Source: an uncultured Corynebacterium sp. (lineage in GTDB: Bacteria; Actinomycetota; Actinomycetes; Mycobacteriales; Mycobacteriaceae). From it: 17,905 bases of DNA. Where the stretch lies: positions 1 to 17,905 of the forward strand of contig CALZCR010000006.1 of assembly GCA_945631445.1 (NCBI GenBank), given 5' to 3'. The translations under genes were made by a program, and so were the position numbers. The notes under the pieces are model-generated. The model was given only the letters and a program-made list of their open reading frames with translations. It was not told where the DNA came from and did not search any database. Shown here piece after piece: positions 6,996-14,468 of the stretch; the first letter of the stretch is position 1; each line of letters opens with the position of its first letter.

Positions 6996-8426
6996 ATGAC
7001 ACAGAGCACGGCTACCAGAACTGAGGAAGACCTTATCGGCGCCCTGGAGGTGCCGGCGGAGGCGTACTACGGCATCCACACCCAGCGCGCCGTGGACAAC
7101 TTCCCCATTTCCCGGACGAAGATGAATGACCTGCCGCACTTCATTCGCGGCATGGCCATCACCAAGAAAGCCGTCGCCATGGCGAACCGACGCCTGAAGG
7201 TGCTGCCGAAGCACAAGTATGAGGCCATCGTCTGGGCCTGCGACCAGATCTTGCTCGAGGGCCGGTGCATGGACCAGTTCCCGCTCGACGTGTTCCAGGG
7301 CGGCGCCGGCACCTCGACGAACATGAACGCCAATGAGGTCGTGGCCAACCTGGCGCTGGAGTACCTGGGCGAGGCCAAGGGCAGCTACTCCGTCATCAAC
7401 CCCAACGACGACGTCAACATGTCGCAGTCGACCAACGACGCCTACCCCACCGGGCTGCGGGTGGGGCTCTACATCGCGTTGCGCGAACTCAACGAAAAGC
7501 TCAACAACTTGGAGCACGCTTTTCGCCAAAAAGGCGAGGAGTTCGACGGGATCCTGAAGATGGGGCGTACCCAGCTGCAGGACGCGGTCCCGATGACCCT
7601 CGGCGACGAGTTCACGGCCTTCGCCAACAACATCGCCGAAGAAGAAAACATCCTGAAGGTCACCGCGAAGGCGTTGCTGGCCGTCAACTTGGGCGCCACC
7701 GCCATCGGCACCGGCGTCAACACCCCCGAGGGCTACCGCGAGGAAGTCGTCCGCGCGCTCTCTGAGGTCACGGGTCTGGACATCGAAGGTTCCTTCGATT
7801 TGATTGAGGCGACTTCGGACACCGGCGATTACGTCCATGCCCACGCGGCCGTCAAGCGGGCCGCGATGAAAATGTCGAAGATCTCCAACGACCTGCGTCT
7901 GCTGTCTTCCGGCCCGCGCGCCGGCCTCAACGAGATCAACTTGCCCGCCCGTCAGGCCGGGTCCTCGATCATGCCGGGCAAGGTCAACCCGGTGATCCCG
8001 GAGGTCGTCAACCAGGTGGCCTTCAAGGTCTTCGGCAACGACGTGACCGTCGGCATGGCCGCGGAAGCCGGCCAGCTGCAGCTCAACGTCATGGAGCCCG
8101 TCATCGCCCAGGCGCTGTTCGAGTCGATCCGGCTGTTGGGCAACGCCGCCGACACGCTGCGCGAGTTCTGTGTGGTGGGAATCACCGCCAACGAAGAGGT
8201 CTGCCGCGCCTACGTCGAACGCTCGGCGGGCATCGTGACCTACCTCAACCCGTTCATCGGCCATCACAACGGAGATGACGTGGTCAAGGAGGTGTTGTCG
8301 ACGGGGCGCACGCCGCGGGAAGTCATTTTGGAGCGCGAGCTGATGGACGAGACCACCCTCGATCAGGTGTTGTCGACGGGCAATCTGCGTAATCCGGCGT
8401 TTTCGGGGAAGCGCTACGACGACTAA
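6996..8426 (+). CDS. aspA: Aspartate ammonia-lyase (aspartase)
   Basis: Cytosolic homotetramer that reversibly deaminates L-aspartate to fumarate and ammonia. The protein is 476 residues, the family norm. Conserved regions in order: [21 protein letters not shown] at the N-terminus, [14 protein letters not shown] (about 101-114), [15 protein letters not shown] (about 137-151), [17 protein letters not shown] (about 190-206), and the fumarase/aspartase signature [15 protein letters not shown] (about 322-336) with the flexible catalytic-serine loop. Aspartase rather than fumarase is favoured by [17 protein letters not shown] and by the DcuA-type transporter next door, an arrangement also known in Escherichia coli (aspA-dcuA). 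It starts at ATG 6996 after an AAAGG. The gene ends just before a low-GC dyad. Confidence 0.95.
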   Translation: MTQSTATRTEEDLIGALEVPAEAYYGIHTQRAVDNFPISRTKMNDLPHFIRGMAITKKAVAMANRRLKVLPKHKYEAIVWACDQILLEGRCMDQFPLDVFQGGAGTSTNMNANEVVANLALEYLGEAKGSYSVINPNDDVNMSQSTNDAYPTGLRVGLYIALRELNEKLNNLEHAFRQKGEEFDGILKMGRTQLQDAVPMTLGDEFTAFANNIAEEENILKVTAKALLAVNLGATAIGTGVNTPEGYREEVVRALSEVTGLDIEGSFDLIEATSDTGDYVHAHAAVKRAAMKMSKISNDLRLLSSGPRAGLNEINLPARQAGSSIMPGKVNPVIPEVVNQVAFKVFGNDVTVGMAAEAGQLQLNVMEPVIAQALFESIRLLGNAADTLREFCVVGITANEEVCRAYVERSAGIVTYLNPFIGHHNGDDVVKEVLSTGRTPREVILERELMDETTLDQVLSTGNLRNPAFSGKRYDD

Positions 8427-8438
8427 AATAGTACTATT
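8427..8438. repeat. 12-bp perfect palindrome after the aspA stop
   Basis: AATAGTACTATT reads the same on both strands and begins at the base after the aspA stop codon. It overlaps the left arm of the larger dyad by five bases (8434-8438). It could be an operator half or a separate protein site; it is too short and AT-rich to be a terminator stem. Confidence 0.6.
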
Positions 8439-8481
8439 GACTTTGCTATATATCCTTAAGGTAAATTTCAACAGTCAATAG
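8434..8481. promoter_or_regulatory. 48-bp AT-rich dyad, candidate operator/promoter of dcuA
   Basis: Perfect 9-bp arms CTATTGACT (8434-8442) and AGTCAATAG (8473-8481) flank a central CCTTAAGG (8454-8461) centred on the same axis at 8457.5. Between them the halves agree only at scattered positions. Bases 8427-8481 hold 15 G/C of 55 (27%), in contrast with the GC-rich genes around. Each arm carries TTGACT, close to a -35 consensus. On the plus strand TAAATT (8462-8467) stands 19 nt downstream as a possible -10, on the minus strand GATATA is 18 nt away. No U-run follows, which speaks against an intrinsic terminator. Control of dcuA by a dimeric regulator is inference. Confidence 0.5.
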
Positions 8482-8496
8482 GGGGCCTCAGCACCC

Positions 8497-9807
8497 ATGA
8501 TGCTGACCGTGCACACCGTCATCCTGCTGGGCGCGATAGTCCTCGGCGCCCGCTTAGGCTCCATCGCCATCGGTCTGGCCGGCGGCCTGGGAGTCCTGCT
8601 GCTGGGCGTCACCGGCGTACCGGTCACCCAAGCAGACATCCCCTTCGACGTCGTCGGCATCATCATGTGCGTGATCGCCGCCATCGCCGCCATGCAACGT
8701 GCCGGCGGCATGGACTACCTGGTGCACCTCGCCGAACGGTTCCTGCGGCGCAACCCACGCCAGATCACCGTGTGGGCGCCGGTGGTGACCTGGGCGATGA
8801 CGGTCGCCGCCGGCACCGGCCACACCGCGTATTCGACCCTGCCGGTGATCGTCGAAGTGGCCAAGGAAGGCGGCGTGCGCCCCGCCCGGCCGCTGTCGAT
8901 CGCCGTCGTCGCCTCCCAGATGGCCATCGTGGCCTCGCCGATCTCGGCGGCGGTGGTGTTCATGGCCGCGTTGCTGGAAGACTACGGAATCGGATATTTG
9001 CAGTTGCTCGCGGTGATGCTCCCGGCGACTTTCCTGGCCATCTTTCCCACCGCCTGGCTGGTCAACCGCCTCGGACCGGAGCTCGAGGACGACCCCGTCT
9101 ACCAGCGGCGGCTGGCCCAGGGGCTGGTGTCGACGCCGGGCGGATTGGCCGCCTACAGCGCGCCCCGGGGCGCCAAAGCCTCCGTGGGCGTCTTTCTCGG
9201 CGCGATCGTGTTGGTGGTCGCCTACGCCACCGCCATTTCCGAGCAAGTGGGCTTAATCGCCGAGCCTGCCATCCCGCGCAACGAAGCGATCATGGCCATC
9301 ATGCTCGCCGCCGGCACCCTGATCGTGCTGATCAGCGATATCCCGGCCGCCGAGCTGTTGACCACCCAGGTGTTTCGCTCCGGGATGTCCGCCACGATTT
9401 GCGTGCTCGGCGTCGCCTGGCTCGGCACCACCTTCATCAACCACTACTTGGACGAGATCCAAGTGCTGGCCGGCGACCTGCTCCAGTCCCAACCGTGGCT
9501 GCTGGCCGTCGTCTTGTTCTTCGCCGCGGCGCTGCTGTACTCGCAGGCCGCCACGGCCAAGGCGCTCATGCCGGCGGCGCTGGCCATCGGCGTTTCCCCG
9601 TTGACCGCCCTCGCGGCGTTTCCCGCCGTCTCGGCGCTGTTTATCCTGCCGACCTACCCGACCTTGCTGGCGGCCGTGGAAATGGATGACACCGGCTCCA
9701 CGAGAATCGGAAAATACGTGTTCAACCACTCCTTCCTGATCCCGGGGACGGTGTGCATCCTGATCTCCGTGCTGCTGGCCTACGGCCTCGGCGCCCTCAT
9801 CGTCTGA
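8497..9807 (+). CDS. dcuA: Anaerobic C4-dicarboxylate transporter, DcuA/DcuB family
   Basis: Inner-membrane carrier exchanging fumarate, malate, aspartate and succinate. The protein is 436 residues, close to E. coli DcuA (433). Recognisable family blocks: GARLGSIAIGLAGGLGVLLLG near the N-terminus, IPFDVVGIIMCVIAAIAAMQ, the stretch from DYLVHLAERFLRRNP, GTGHTAYSTLPVI, the segment ASPISAAVVFMAALLED, CVLGVAWLGTTFINHYLDE, QPWLLAVVLFFAAALLYSQ, AATAKALMPAALAIGVSPLT, and near the end LPTYPTLLAAVEMDDTGSTR followed by IGKYVFNHSFLIPGT. About ten or more hydrophobic helices are evident. It starts with two consecutive ATGs (8497, 8500); an AGGGGG lies 11 nt upstream, rather far. Placement after aspA suggests aspartate uptake with succinate export. 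Regulation probably involves the AT-rich dyad directly upstream. DcuA versus DcuB cannot be settled by eye, though the resemblance to DcuA is stronger. Confidence 0.93.
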   Translation: MMLTVHTVILLGAIVLGARLGSIAIGLAGGLGVLLLGVTGVPVTQADIPFDVVGIIMCVIAAIAAMQRAGGMDYLVHLAERFLRRNPRQITVWAPVVTWAMTVAAGTGHTAYSTLPVIVEVAKEGGVRPARPLSIAVVASQMAIVASPISAAVVFMAALLEDYGIGYLQLLAVMLPATFLAIFPTAWLVNRLGPELEDDPVYQRRLAQGLVSTPGGLAAYSAPRGAKASVGVFLGAIVLVVAYATAISEQVGLIAEPAIPRNEAIMAIMLAAGTLIVLISDIPAAELLTTQVFRSGMSATICVLGVAWLGTTFINHYLDEIQVLAGDLLQSQPWLLAVVLFFAAALLYSQAATAKALMPAALAIGVSPLTALAAFPAVSALFILPTYPTLLAAVEMDDTGSTRIGKYVFNHSFLIPGTVCILISVLLAYGLGALIV

Positions 9808-9822
9808 CGCCTTCGACAACCT

Positions 9823-9827
9823 AAGGA
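9823..9827 (+). promoter_or_regulatory. Ribosome-binding site of fhs
   Basis: AAGGA 9 nt before the ATG at 9837, in the 29-nt gap after dcuA. It supports that start and co-transcription with dcuA, as no promoter or terminator is apparent in the gap. Confidence 0.6.
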
Positions 9828-9836
9828 CCTTCCACC

Positions 9837-11492
9837 ATGCTCACCGACGCAGAGATTGCCAACAACCACCCGCTCAAGCCGATCACCGACATCGCGCATC
9901 GCGCCGGCCTGCCCGAAGACGCCCTCAGCCCCTACGGACACAACAAAGCCAAAATCGAGCTGAGCAAGATCGACTGGTCCCGACCCGACGGCAAACTGAT
10001 CTTAGTCACCGGCGTCTCACCGACCCCCGCCGGCGAGGGCAAGTCGACCACGCTGATCGGAGTGACCGACGCCCTGGCCGCCTTGGGAAAAAACGCGCTG
10101 GTTTCCATCCGCGAACCCTCGCTCGGCCCGGTCATGGGCGTCAAAGGCGGCGCCGCCGGCGGAGGATACTCCCAGATCGTCCCCATGGACGAGATCAACC
10201 TGCACTTCACCGGCGACTTCCACGCGGTCTCGGCCGCGAACAACACCCTGGCGGCCATGGTGGACAACCACATCCAGCAAGGCAACGAACTGCGCATCGA
10301 CCCCCGCCAGGTGACCTGGCAGCGCTGCGTCGACGTCAACGACCGCTCCCTGCGCCGGGTGGTCACGGGCCTCGGCGGACCCGCCAGCGGCGTCCCGCAG
10401 GAAACCGGTTTCACCATCACCGCGGCCTCAGAAATCATGGCGATCCTCGGCCTGGCCACCGACCTAGACGATCTCGCCCAGCGGCTCGGCGCCATCACGG
10501 TCGGCTACTCCTTTGCCGGCGCCCCGATCACCGCCGCAGACTTAGGGGCGGCCGGGGCACTGACCGCCCTGCTCAAAGACGCGATCAACCCCAATCTCGT
10601 CCAAACCCTGGGCGGGACCCCCGCGCTGTGCCACGGCGGCCCCTTCGCCAACATCGCCCACGGCTGCAGCACGTTGCTGGGCACGCGAGTCGCCCTCAAA
10701 TACGCCGACCTCGTGCTGACCGAAGCCGGATTCGGCTCCGATCTGGGAGCGGAAAAATTCTTCGACATCAAGGCCCGCTACGGCGGCCTCGACGTCGCCG
10801 CAGCCGTGGTCGTGACCACCATCCGCTCCATGAAATACCACGGGGGAGCACCCGCAGACCAGCTCGACGCAGACGACGTCGACGCGCTCCGCGCCGGCAT
10901 CGTCAACCTGGAGCGCCACGTCGACAACCTCCGCACATTCGGCGTCACCCCGGTGGTCGCGCTGAACCTGTTCACCTCCGACTCCGCCGCCGAACGAGAG
11001 TTCATGCACCACTGGGCGGAAGCCACCGGAGTGGCGATGGCAGAAGCCGACGTCTGGGCTCGCGGCGGCGCCGGCGCGATGGATCTGGCCGCCCTGCTGC
11101 TGGAGAACCTCTCCGCGGGATCCCGCCCCCTCTACGACACCGCCGACGGGGTGGAAGCCGCCCTCACCACGATTGCCACCGAGATCTACCGCGCCGGCAA
11201 AGTCGAGCTGTCCTGGAACGCCAAAAAAGACCTGGATCGCATCAAAGCCCACGGCTGGGACACCCTGCCGGTCTGCATCTCCAAGACCCCGTACTCCTTC
11301 TCCGACGACCCGGCGCGCCTGGGCGCCCCGGAAGGACACACCCTGCACGTGCGGAAGTTGATCCCGCGCACAGGGGCGGGCTTTATCGTGGCGCTGACCG
11401 GCGACGTCATGACGATGCCGGGGCTGCCGAAGCGACCGGCCGCAGAAGACATCCAGGTCGACGCCGCCGGGACGGTCACCGGACTGTTCTAA
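9837..11492 (+). CDS. fhs: Formate-tetrahydrofolate ligase
   Basis: ATP-dependent synthesis of 10-formyltetrahydrofolate from formate and tetrahydrofolate, supplying one-carbon units for purines and formyl-Met-tRNA. The protein is 551 residues, normal for the bacterial monofunctional enzyme (about 555). Motifs: the P-loop TPAGEGKST (residues 63-71), REPSLGPVMGVKGGAAGGGYSQ shortly after it, NLHFTGDFHAVSAANN, a GGTPALCHGGPFANIAHG block and then the EAGFGSDLGAEKFFDIK region that is highly conserved in the family. The C-terminus ends with MTMPGLPKRPAAEDIQVD. The reading frame is clean. It sits 29 nt after dcuA and is convergent with the nuclease gene. Its pairing with aspA-dcuA suggests use under conditions where formate is available, such as fermentative or oxygen-poor growth, but that is inference. 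Confidence 0.96.
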   Translation: MLTDAEIANNHPLKPITDIAHRAGLPEDALSPYGHNKAKIELSKIDWSRPDGKLILVTGVSPTPAGEGKSTTLIGVTDALAALGKNALVSIREPSLGPVMGVKGGAAGGGYSQIVPMDEINLHFTGDFHAVSAANNTLAAMVDNHIQQGNELRIDPRQVTWQRCVDVNDRSLRRVVTGLGGPASGVPQETGFTITAASEIMAILGLATDLDDLAQRLGAITVGYSFAGAPITAADLGAAGALTALLKDAINPNLVQTLGGTPALCHGGPFANIAHGCSTLLGTRVALKYADLVLTEAGFGSDLGAEKFFDIKARYGGLDVAAAVVVTTIRSMKYHGGAPADQLDADDVDALRAGIVNLERHVDNLRTFGVTPVVALNLFTSDSAAEREFMHHWAEATGVAMAEADVWARGGAGAMDLAALLLENLSAGSRPLYDTADGVEAALTTIATEIYRAGKVELSWNAKKDLDRIKAHGWDTLPVCISKTPYSFSDDPARLGAPEGHTLHVRKLIPRTGAGFIVALTGDVMTMPGLPKRPAAEDIQVDAAGTVTGLF

Positions 11493-11557
11493 CCCCGCCG
11501 TCTACCTACGGCGCCTCCCACGCGCCCGGCGCGCGGGACGGGGTGCCCCGGGTGGGG
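11493..11557. terminator. Convergent intergenic region with GC-rich hairpins
   Basis: The 65-nt gap between the convergent stops of fhs and the nuclease gene holds three small inverted repeats: CGCCGT/ACGGCG (11496-11513, 6-nt loop), CGCGC/GCGCG (11521-11533, 3-nt loop) and CGGGG/CCCCG (11539-11550, 2-nt loop). None is followed by a U-run on either strand, so a classical intrinsic terminator is not supported; they may act as weak or factor-assisted stops, as is common in high-GC actinobacteria. Confidence 0.3.
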
Positions 11558-12370
11558 CTAGGCGTCGGCGGCAGAGCCCGGCCACCCCGGGTATTCCGGG
11601 GGCGTGCCGCCCCAGGCGGGGCAGAGGTCCTGGAAGTGGCACCAGCCGCACAACTTCGAGGTCTTCGGGCGAAAGACACCCGACTTGCCGTCACCCTCGA
11701 TCTTTGACCACAGCTCGCCGAGGTCGCGTTCGAAGTACTCCAGTTCTTCCTTCGAGGGCGAAAGATACATCGAGTCGATGACCTTGAGATACATCAGGCG
11801 CAGCTGGTGGGGGATGACGTCGAAGAGCCGCCAGTAGGCCAGCGCATAAAACCGCATCTGGAACTTCGCCTCGTGGGAGAAACGCGGCGAGGGCTTCTTG
11901 CCGGTCTTGTAGTCGACGACCCGGACCTCCCCGGAGGGCGCGACGTCGACGCGGTCGATGAAACCGCGCACCGGCACGCCGTTGGGCAGCACGGTGTTGA
12001 CGTACATCTCAATCTCGTGGGAGTCGAAGCCGCGGGGATTTTCCATCTCGAAGTACCCGCGCACCAAGCTGCGGGACTCGACGAGGAAGTCCCGCAGCTG
12101 GTCTTCGGGCACCAGCTCGAGCAGCTCCGGGTCTTCGGCGCACATCTTCTCCCAATTTGGCTTGAGCCTTTTGACCGCCGCCGGATACGTGCGCTCGTCG
12201 CGCCCCAGGGCGTGGATGTCCTCCAAGGCGGCGTGCACCAGCGTTCCCTTGACCTGGGCGATCGTTTTGGGCTCGGGCAGCTTGTCGATGGCGCGCAACC
12301 GGTACTTCAGCGGGCACTGCTGATAGTCGTTGGCGCGGGAGGGGGACAGGGCGATCGGTCGGGGTGTCAT
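11558..12370 (-). CDS. Stand-alone RecB-like PD-(D/E)XK nuclease with Fe-S cysteines
   Basis: A 270-residue nuclease-domain protein of the PD-(D/E)XK superfamily (AddB/Cas4-like, RecB-family exonuclease), without a helicase part. N-terminus: LSPSRANDYQQCPLKYR, the usual opening of this family; GTLVHAALE with His46 follows; then GFIDRVD (Asp139) and VVDYKTGK (Asp153, Lys155), the catalytic core; finally a Gln-containing QMRFYALAYW helix. Cys19 together with Cys241, Cys244 and Cys250 (C-x2-C-x5-C) makes the four-cysteine pattern that holds a [4Fe-4S] cluster in AddB and Cas4. The ATG at 12370 is chosen because homologues begin just before LSPSR; longer in-frame extensions run through the divergent aminopeptidase gene. 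The position matches mycobacterial Rv2119 next to trmI (from memory). There are no cas genes nearby, so a CRISPR role is not indicated. DNA repair or processing is likely, but the exact substrate is unknown. Confidence 0.92.
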   Translation of the reverse strand: MTPRPIALSPSRANDYQQCPLKYRLRAIDKLPEPKTIAQVKGTLVHAALEDIHALGRDERTYPAAVKRLKPNWEKMCAEDPELLELVPEDQLRDFLVESRSLVRGYFEMENPRGFDSHEIEMYVNTVLPNGVPVRGFIDRVDVAPSGEVRVVDYKTGKKPSPRFSHEAKFQMRFYALAYWRLFDVIPHQLRLMYLKVIDSMYLSPSKEELEYFERDLGELWSKIEGDGKSGVFRPKTSKLCGWCHFQDLCPAWGGTPPEYPGWPGSAADA

Positions 12371-12380
12371 AATGATGCAC

Positions 12381-12386
12381 ACCCTA
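12381..12386 (-). promoter_or_regulatory. Candidate -10 box of the nuclease gene
   Basis: TAGGGT on the minus strand ends 10 nt before the ATG at 12370, implying a leader of only about 2-4 nt. No Shine-Dalgarno sequence is present. It lies in the 36-nt gap (12371-12406) shared with the divergent aminopeptidase gene, whose own ribosome site GGAAGG (12400-12405) is on the other strand. Confidence 0.35.
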
Positions 12387-12406
12387 GCCGTGGCAAAGTG
12401 GAAGGC

Positions 12407-13606
12407 ATGAAACAGACCCTCGACCTGATCGACTTCATCGCTGCTTCCCCCAGCTCCTACCACGCCGCGCACATGGTGGCGCAACGCCTGGCGGAGCACG
12501 GTTTTCGCCGCCAGGACGAAACCGCCGAGTGGGAGGCCGGCCCCGGCGGGCACTACCTCATCCGCGGCGGCGCCGTCATGGCCTGGTGGGTGCCGGAAGA
12601 CGCGACGGCCTTTCGCATCATCGGCTCGCACACCGACTCGCCGGGATTCAAACTCAAACCACAACCGGACTTCGTCAACCAGGGCTGGCAACAGATCGCC
12701 GCAGAAGTCTACGGCGGACCAATCCTGCGCTCCTGGTTCGACCGCGAACTGACCATCGCCGGCCGAGTCGTGCTCGCCGACGGCTCCGAACACCTCGTCA
12801 ACACCGGACCGGTGGCACGCATCCCCAACCTCGCGATCCACCTCGACCGCGACCCGGCCGTCGAACGCCAAGCACACACCCAGATGATCACCGACGCCCC
12901 GGTCATGGAGATCCTCGCCGGCACATTGGGCGTCGACGCCCAAGACATCTGCGCCCACGACCTGATCACCGCCGACGCCCAACGCGGCGCCGTCTTCGGC
13001 GACTTCCTCGCCGCCGGCCGACTCGACAACCTCACCAGCGTGCACTCCTCACTGACGGCCTTCCTCAACGCCATCGACTCCGGCGACGCCACAGACGTCC
13101 TCGTCCTCGCCGCCTTCGACCACGAAGAAGTCGGCTCCCAGACCACCACCGGCGCCGGCGGACCCATCCTCGAAGACGTCCTCGTGCGCACCGCCCACGC
13201 CCTCGGCCACGACCACCGCCGCATGATCGCCGGCTCCAGCTGCGTCTCCGCCGACGCCGCCCACGCCGTCCACCCCAACTACGCCGGCAAACACGACCCC
13301 GCCCACCGCCCCCTGCTCAACCACGGCCCCGTCACCAAAGTCAACGCCAACCAACGCTACGCCTCCGACGCCACCACCATCGCCTTATGGCAACAACGCG
13401 CCGGGGTACCCACCCAAAGCTTCGTCTCCCACAACGACGTCCCCTGCGGCTCCACCATCGGCCCCATCACCGCCACCCGCCTCGGCATCCCCACCGTCGA
13501 CGTCGGAGTGCCCCTGCTGAGCATGCACTCCGCCCGCGAACTGGCCGGCGTCAAAGACCTGGCGTGGTTCACACAAGCCCTTGAGGCATACTTGACCGGC
13601 TACTGA
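12407..13606 (+). CDS. apeB: M18 family aspartyl aminopeptidase-like metallopeptidase
   Basis: Cytosolic di-zinc aminopeptidase that removes N-terminal (often acidic) residues from peptides. The protein is 399 residues, within the bacterial M18 range (about 400-430). Ligand motifs in family order: GSHTDSPGFKLKP (His75, catalytic Asp77), GRLDNLTSVHSSLTAF (bridging Asp), FDHEEVGSQT (Glu240/Glu241: catalytic and zinc Glu), SCVSADAAHAVHPNY (zinc Asp), HNDVPCGSTIGP and SMHSARE (zinc His). ATG at 12407 follows GGAAGG and gives MKQTLDLIDFIAASPSSYHA, typical for the family. From about base 12640 third positions become almost purely C or A: 2 G-ending codons in 40 at 13202-13321 against 11 in 40 over the first 40 codons. 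trmI starts 16 nt downstream. In C. glutamicum a homologue is named pepC. Confidence 0.94.
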   Translation: MKQTLDLIDFIAASPSSYHAAHMVAQRLAEHGFRRQDETAEWEAGPGGHYLIRGGAVMAWWVPEDATAFRIIGSHTDSPGFKLKPQPDFVNQGWQQIAAEVYGGPILRSWFDRELTIAGRVVLADGSEHLVNTGPVARIPNLAIHLDRDPAVERQAHTQMITDAPVMEILAGTLGVDAQDICAHDLITADAQRGAVFGDFLAAGRLDNLTSVHSSLTAFLNAIDSGDATDVLVLAAFDHEEVGSQTTTGAGGPILEDVLVRTAHALGHDHRRMIAGSSCVSADAAHAVHPNYAGKHDPAHRPLLNHGPVTKVNANQRYASDATTIALWQQRAGVPTQSFVSHNDVPCGSTIGPITATRLGIPTVDVGVPLLSMHSARELAGVKDLAWFTQALEAYLTGY

Positions 13607-13608
13607 TT

Positions 13609-13613
13609 AGGAG
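13609..13613 (+). promoter_or_regulatory. Ribosome-binding site of trmI
   Basis: AGGAG 9 nt before the ATG at 13623, in the 16-nt gap after the aminopeptidase stop. It fixes the trmI start and suggests one transcript for the two genes. Confidence 0.65.
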
Positions 13614-13622
13614 AACACACCC

Positions 13623-14459
13623 ATGGCATATTCCGGCCCCTTCCACGAAGGCGACAAAGTCCAGCTCACGGACCCCAAACGCCGCCACTTCACCATCACC
13701 TTGACTCCCGGCGAAAACTTTCACACACACAAAGGCATGGTCGCCCACGACGACATCATCGGCGCCCACGAAGGCTCCGTCGTCACCTCCACCATGGGCA
13801 TAGAATTCCTCTGCTTCCGCCACCTGATGGTCGACCACATGCTCTCCATGCCCCGCGGCGCCGCCGTCATCTACCCCAAAGACTCCGCCCAAATCCTCAT
13901 CGAAGGCGACATCTTCGACGGCGCCCGCGTCTTAGAAGCCGGCGCCGGCTCCGGCGCACTGTCCATGGCACTGCTTCGCGCCGTCGGCGACGACGGCCAC
14001 GTCTTCTCCTACGAAATCCGAGAAGACCACCTCACCTACGCCGTCGACAACGTCACCGACTATTTCGGCGAACACCCCCCACAATGGTCCCCCCGCCTCG
14101 GGGACTTCGGCGAGATCACCCCCGACGACCTCGACGGCCCCGTCGACCGCGTCATCCTCGACATGGTCGAACCCTGGCACTTCCTCGACACCGTCCGCGA
14201 CATCCTCATCCCCGGCGGCGTCTTCATGACCTACGTCGCCACCGTCCCACAGCTGATGAACACCATGGAAGGCATCCGCGAACTCGGCTGCTTCACCGAA
14301 CCCCGCGCCTGGGAATCACTGATACGCGAATGGAAAGTCGACGGCCTCGCCACCCGACCCGAACACCGCATGAACGCCCACACCGCCTTCCTCGTCTGGA
14401 CCCGCCGCCTCGCAGACGGAGTCACGCCACCTCGCCCGCAACGACGCGCCCGGCGCTAG
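13623..14459 (+). CDS. trmI: tRNA (adenine-58-N1)-methyltransferase TrmI
   Basis: SAM-dependent enzyme that makes m1A58 in the T-loop of tRNA and acts as a homotetramer in related actinobacteria (Rv2118c). The protein is 278 residues, matching that family. The N-terminal small domain contains GPFHEGDKVQLTDPKRRHFT and the tRNA-side pattern HTHKGMVAHDDIIG. The Rossmann fold begins with the SAM motif VLEAGAGSGALSMALLRAVG (about residues 103-122); Glu131 in YEIREDH would bind the ribose, and VDRVILDMVEPW (Asp180) forms the active-site strand. The C-terminal tail PPRPQRRARR is basic. ATG 13623 is supported by AGGAG. Nearly all codons end in C or A (3 G-ending of 40 at 14040-14159). Its TAG stop is 9 nt before the arc start and is in frame with arc. 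Confidence 0.95.
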   Translation: MAYSGPFHEGDKVQLTDPKRRHFTITLTPGENFHTHKGMVAHDDIIGAHEGSVVTSTMGIEFLCFRHLMVDHMLSMPRGAAVIYPKDSAQILIEGDIFDGARVLEAGAGSGALSMALLRAVGDDGHVFSYEIREDHLTYAVDNVTDYFGEHPPQWSPRLGDFGEITPDDLDGPVDRVILDMVEPWHFLDTVRDILIPGGVFMTYVATVPQLMNTMEGIRELGCFTEPRAWESLIREWKVDGLATRPEHRMNAHTAFLVWTRRLADGVTPPRPQRRARR

Positions 14460-14462
14460 GCT
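14457..14462 (+). promoter_or_regulatory. TAGGCT overlapping the trmI stop: candidate -10 box of arc
   Basis: The trmI stop codon TAG starts the hexamer TAGGCT, which ends 6 nt before the arc ATG at 14469, so transcription could begin at or beside the ATG. No clear -35 lies 16-18 nt upstream and only a weak AGG could serve as ribosome site. Parallel to the arrangement before mshC. Arc may also simply be read from the trmI transcript. Confidence 0.3.
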
Positions 14463-14468
14463 GAAAAC

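Noticed and set aside
6951..8471. Open frame of 506 codons on the minus strand opposite aspA
   Set aside because: It mirrors the well-matched aspartase codons and its translation is low-complexity His/Asp/Arg-rich without any motif; typical antisense shadow in GC-rich DNA.
8434..8481. Intrinsic terminator of aspA
   Set aside because: The stem is only 9 bp with a 30-nt loop and is followed by a G-run rather than a U-run; a regulatory dyad fits better.
11558..12370. Possible Cas4 of a CRISPR system
   Set aside because: No direct-repeat array and no other cas gene occurs in the window; the locus matches the conserved actinobacterial RecB-like gene beside trmI.
11807..12406. Upstream extension of the aminopeptidase frame on the plus strand
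   Set aside because: The extra residues are antisense to the nuclease gene and not M18-like; the GGAAGG before the ATG at 12407 marks the start.
12371..13045. Upstream extension of the nuclease frame on the minus strand
   Set aside because: It runs antisense through the M18 aminopeptidase, whose zinc motifs are intact; the nuclease family N-terminus begins at 12370.
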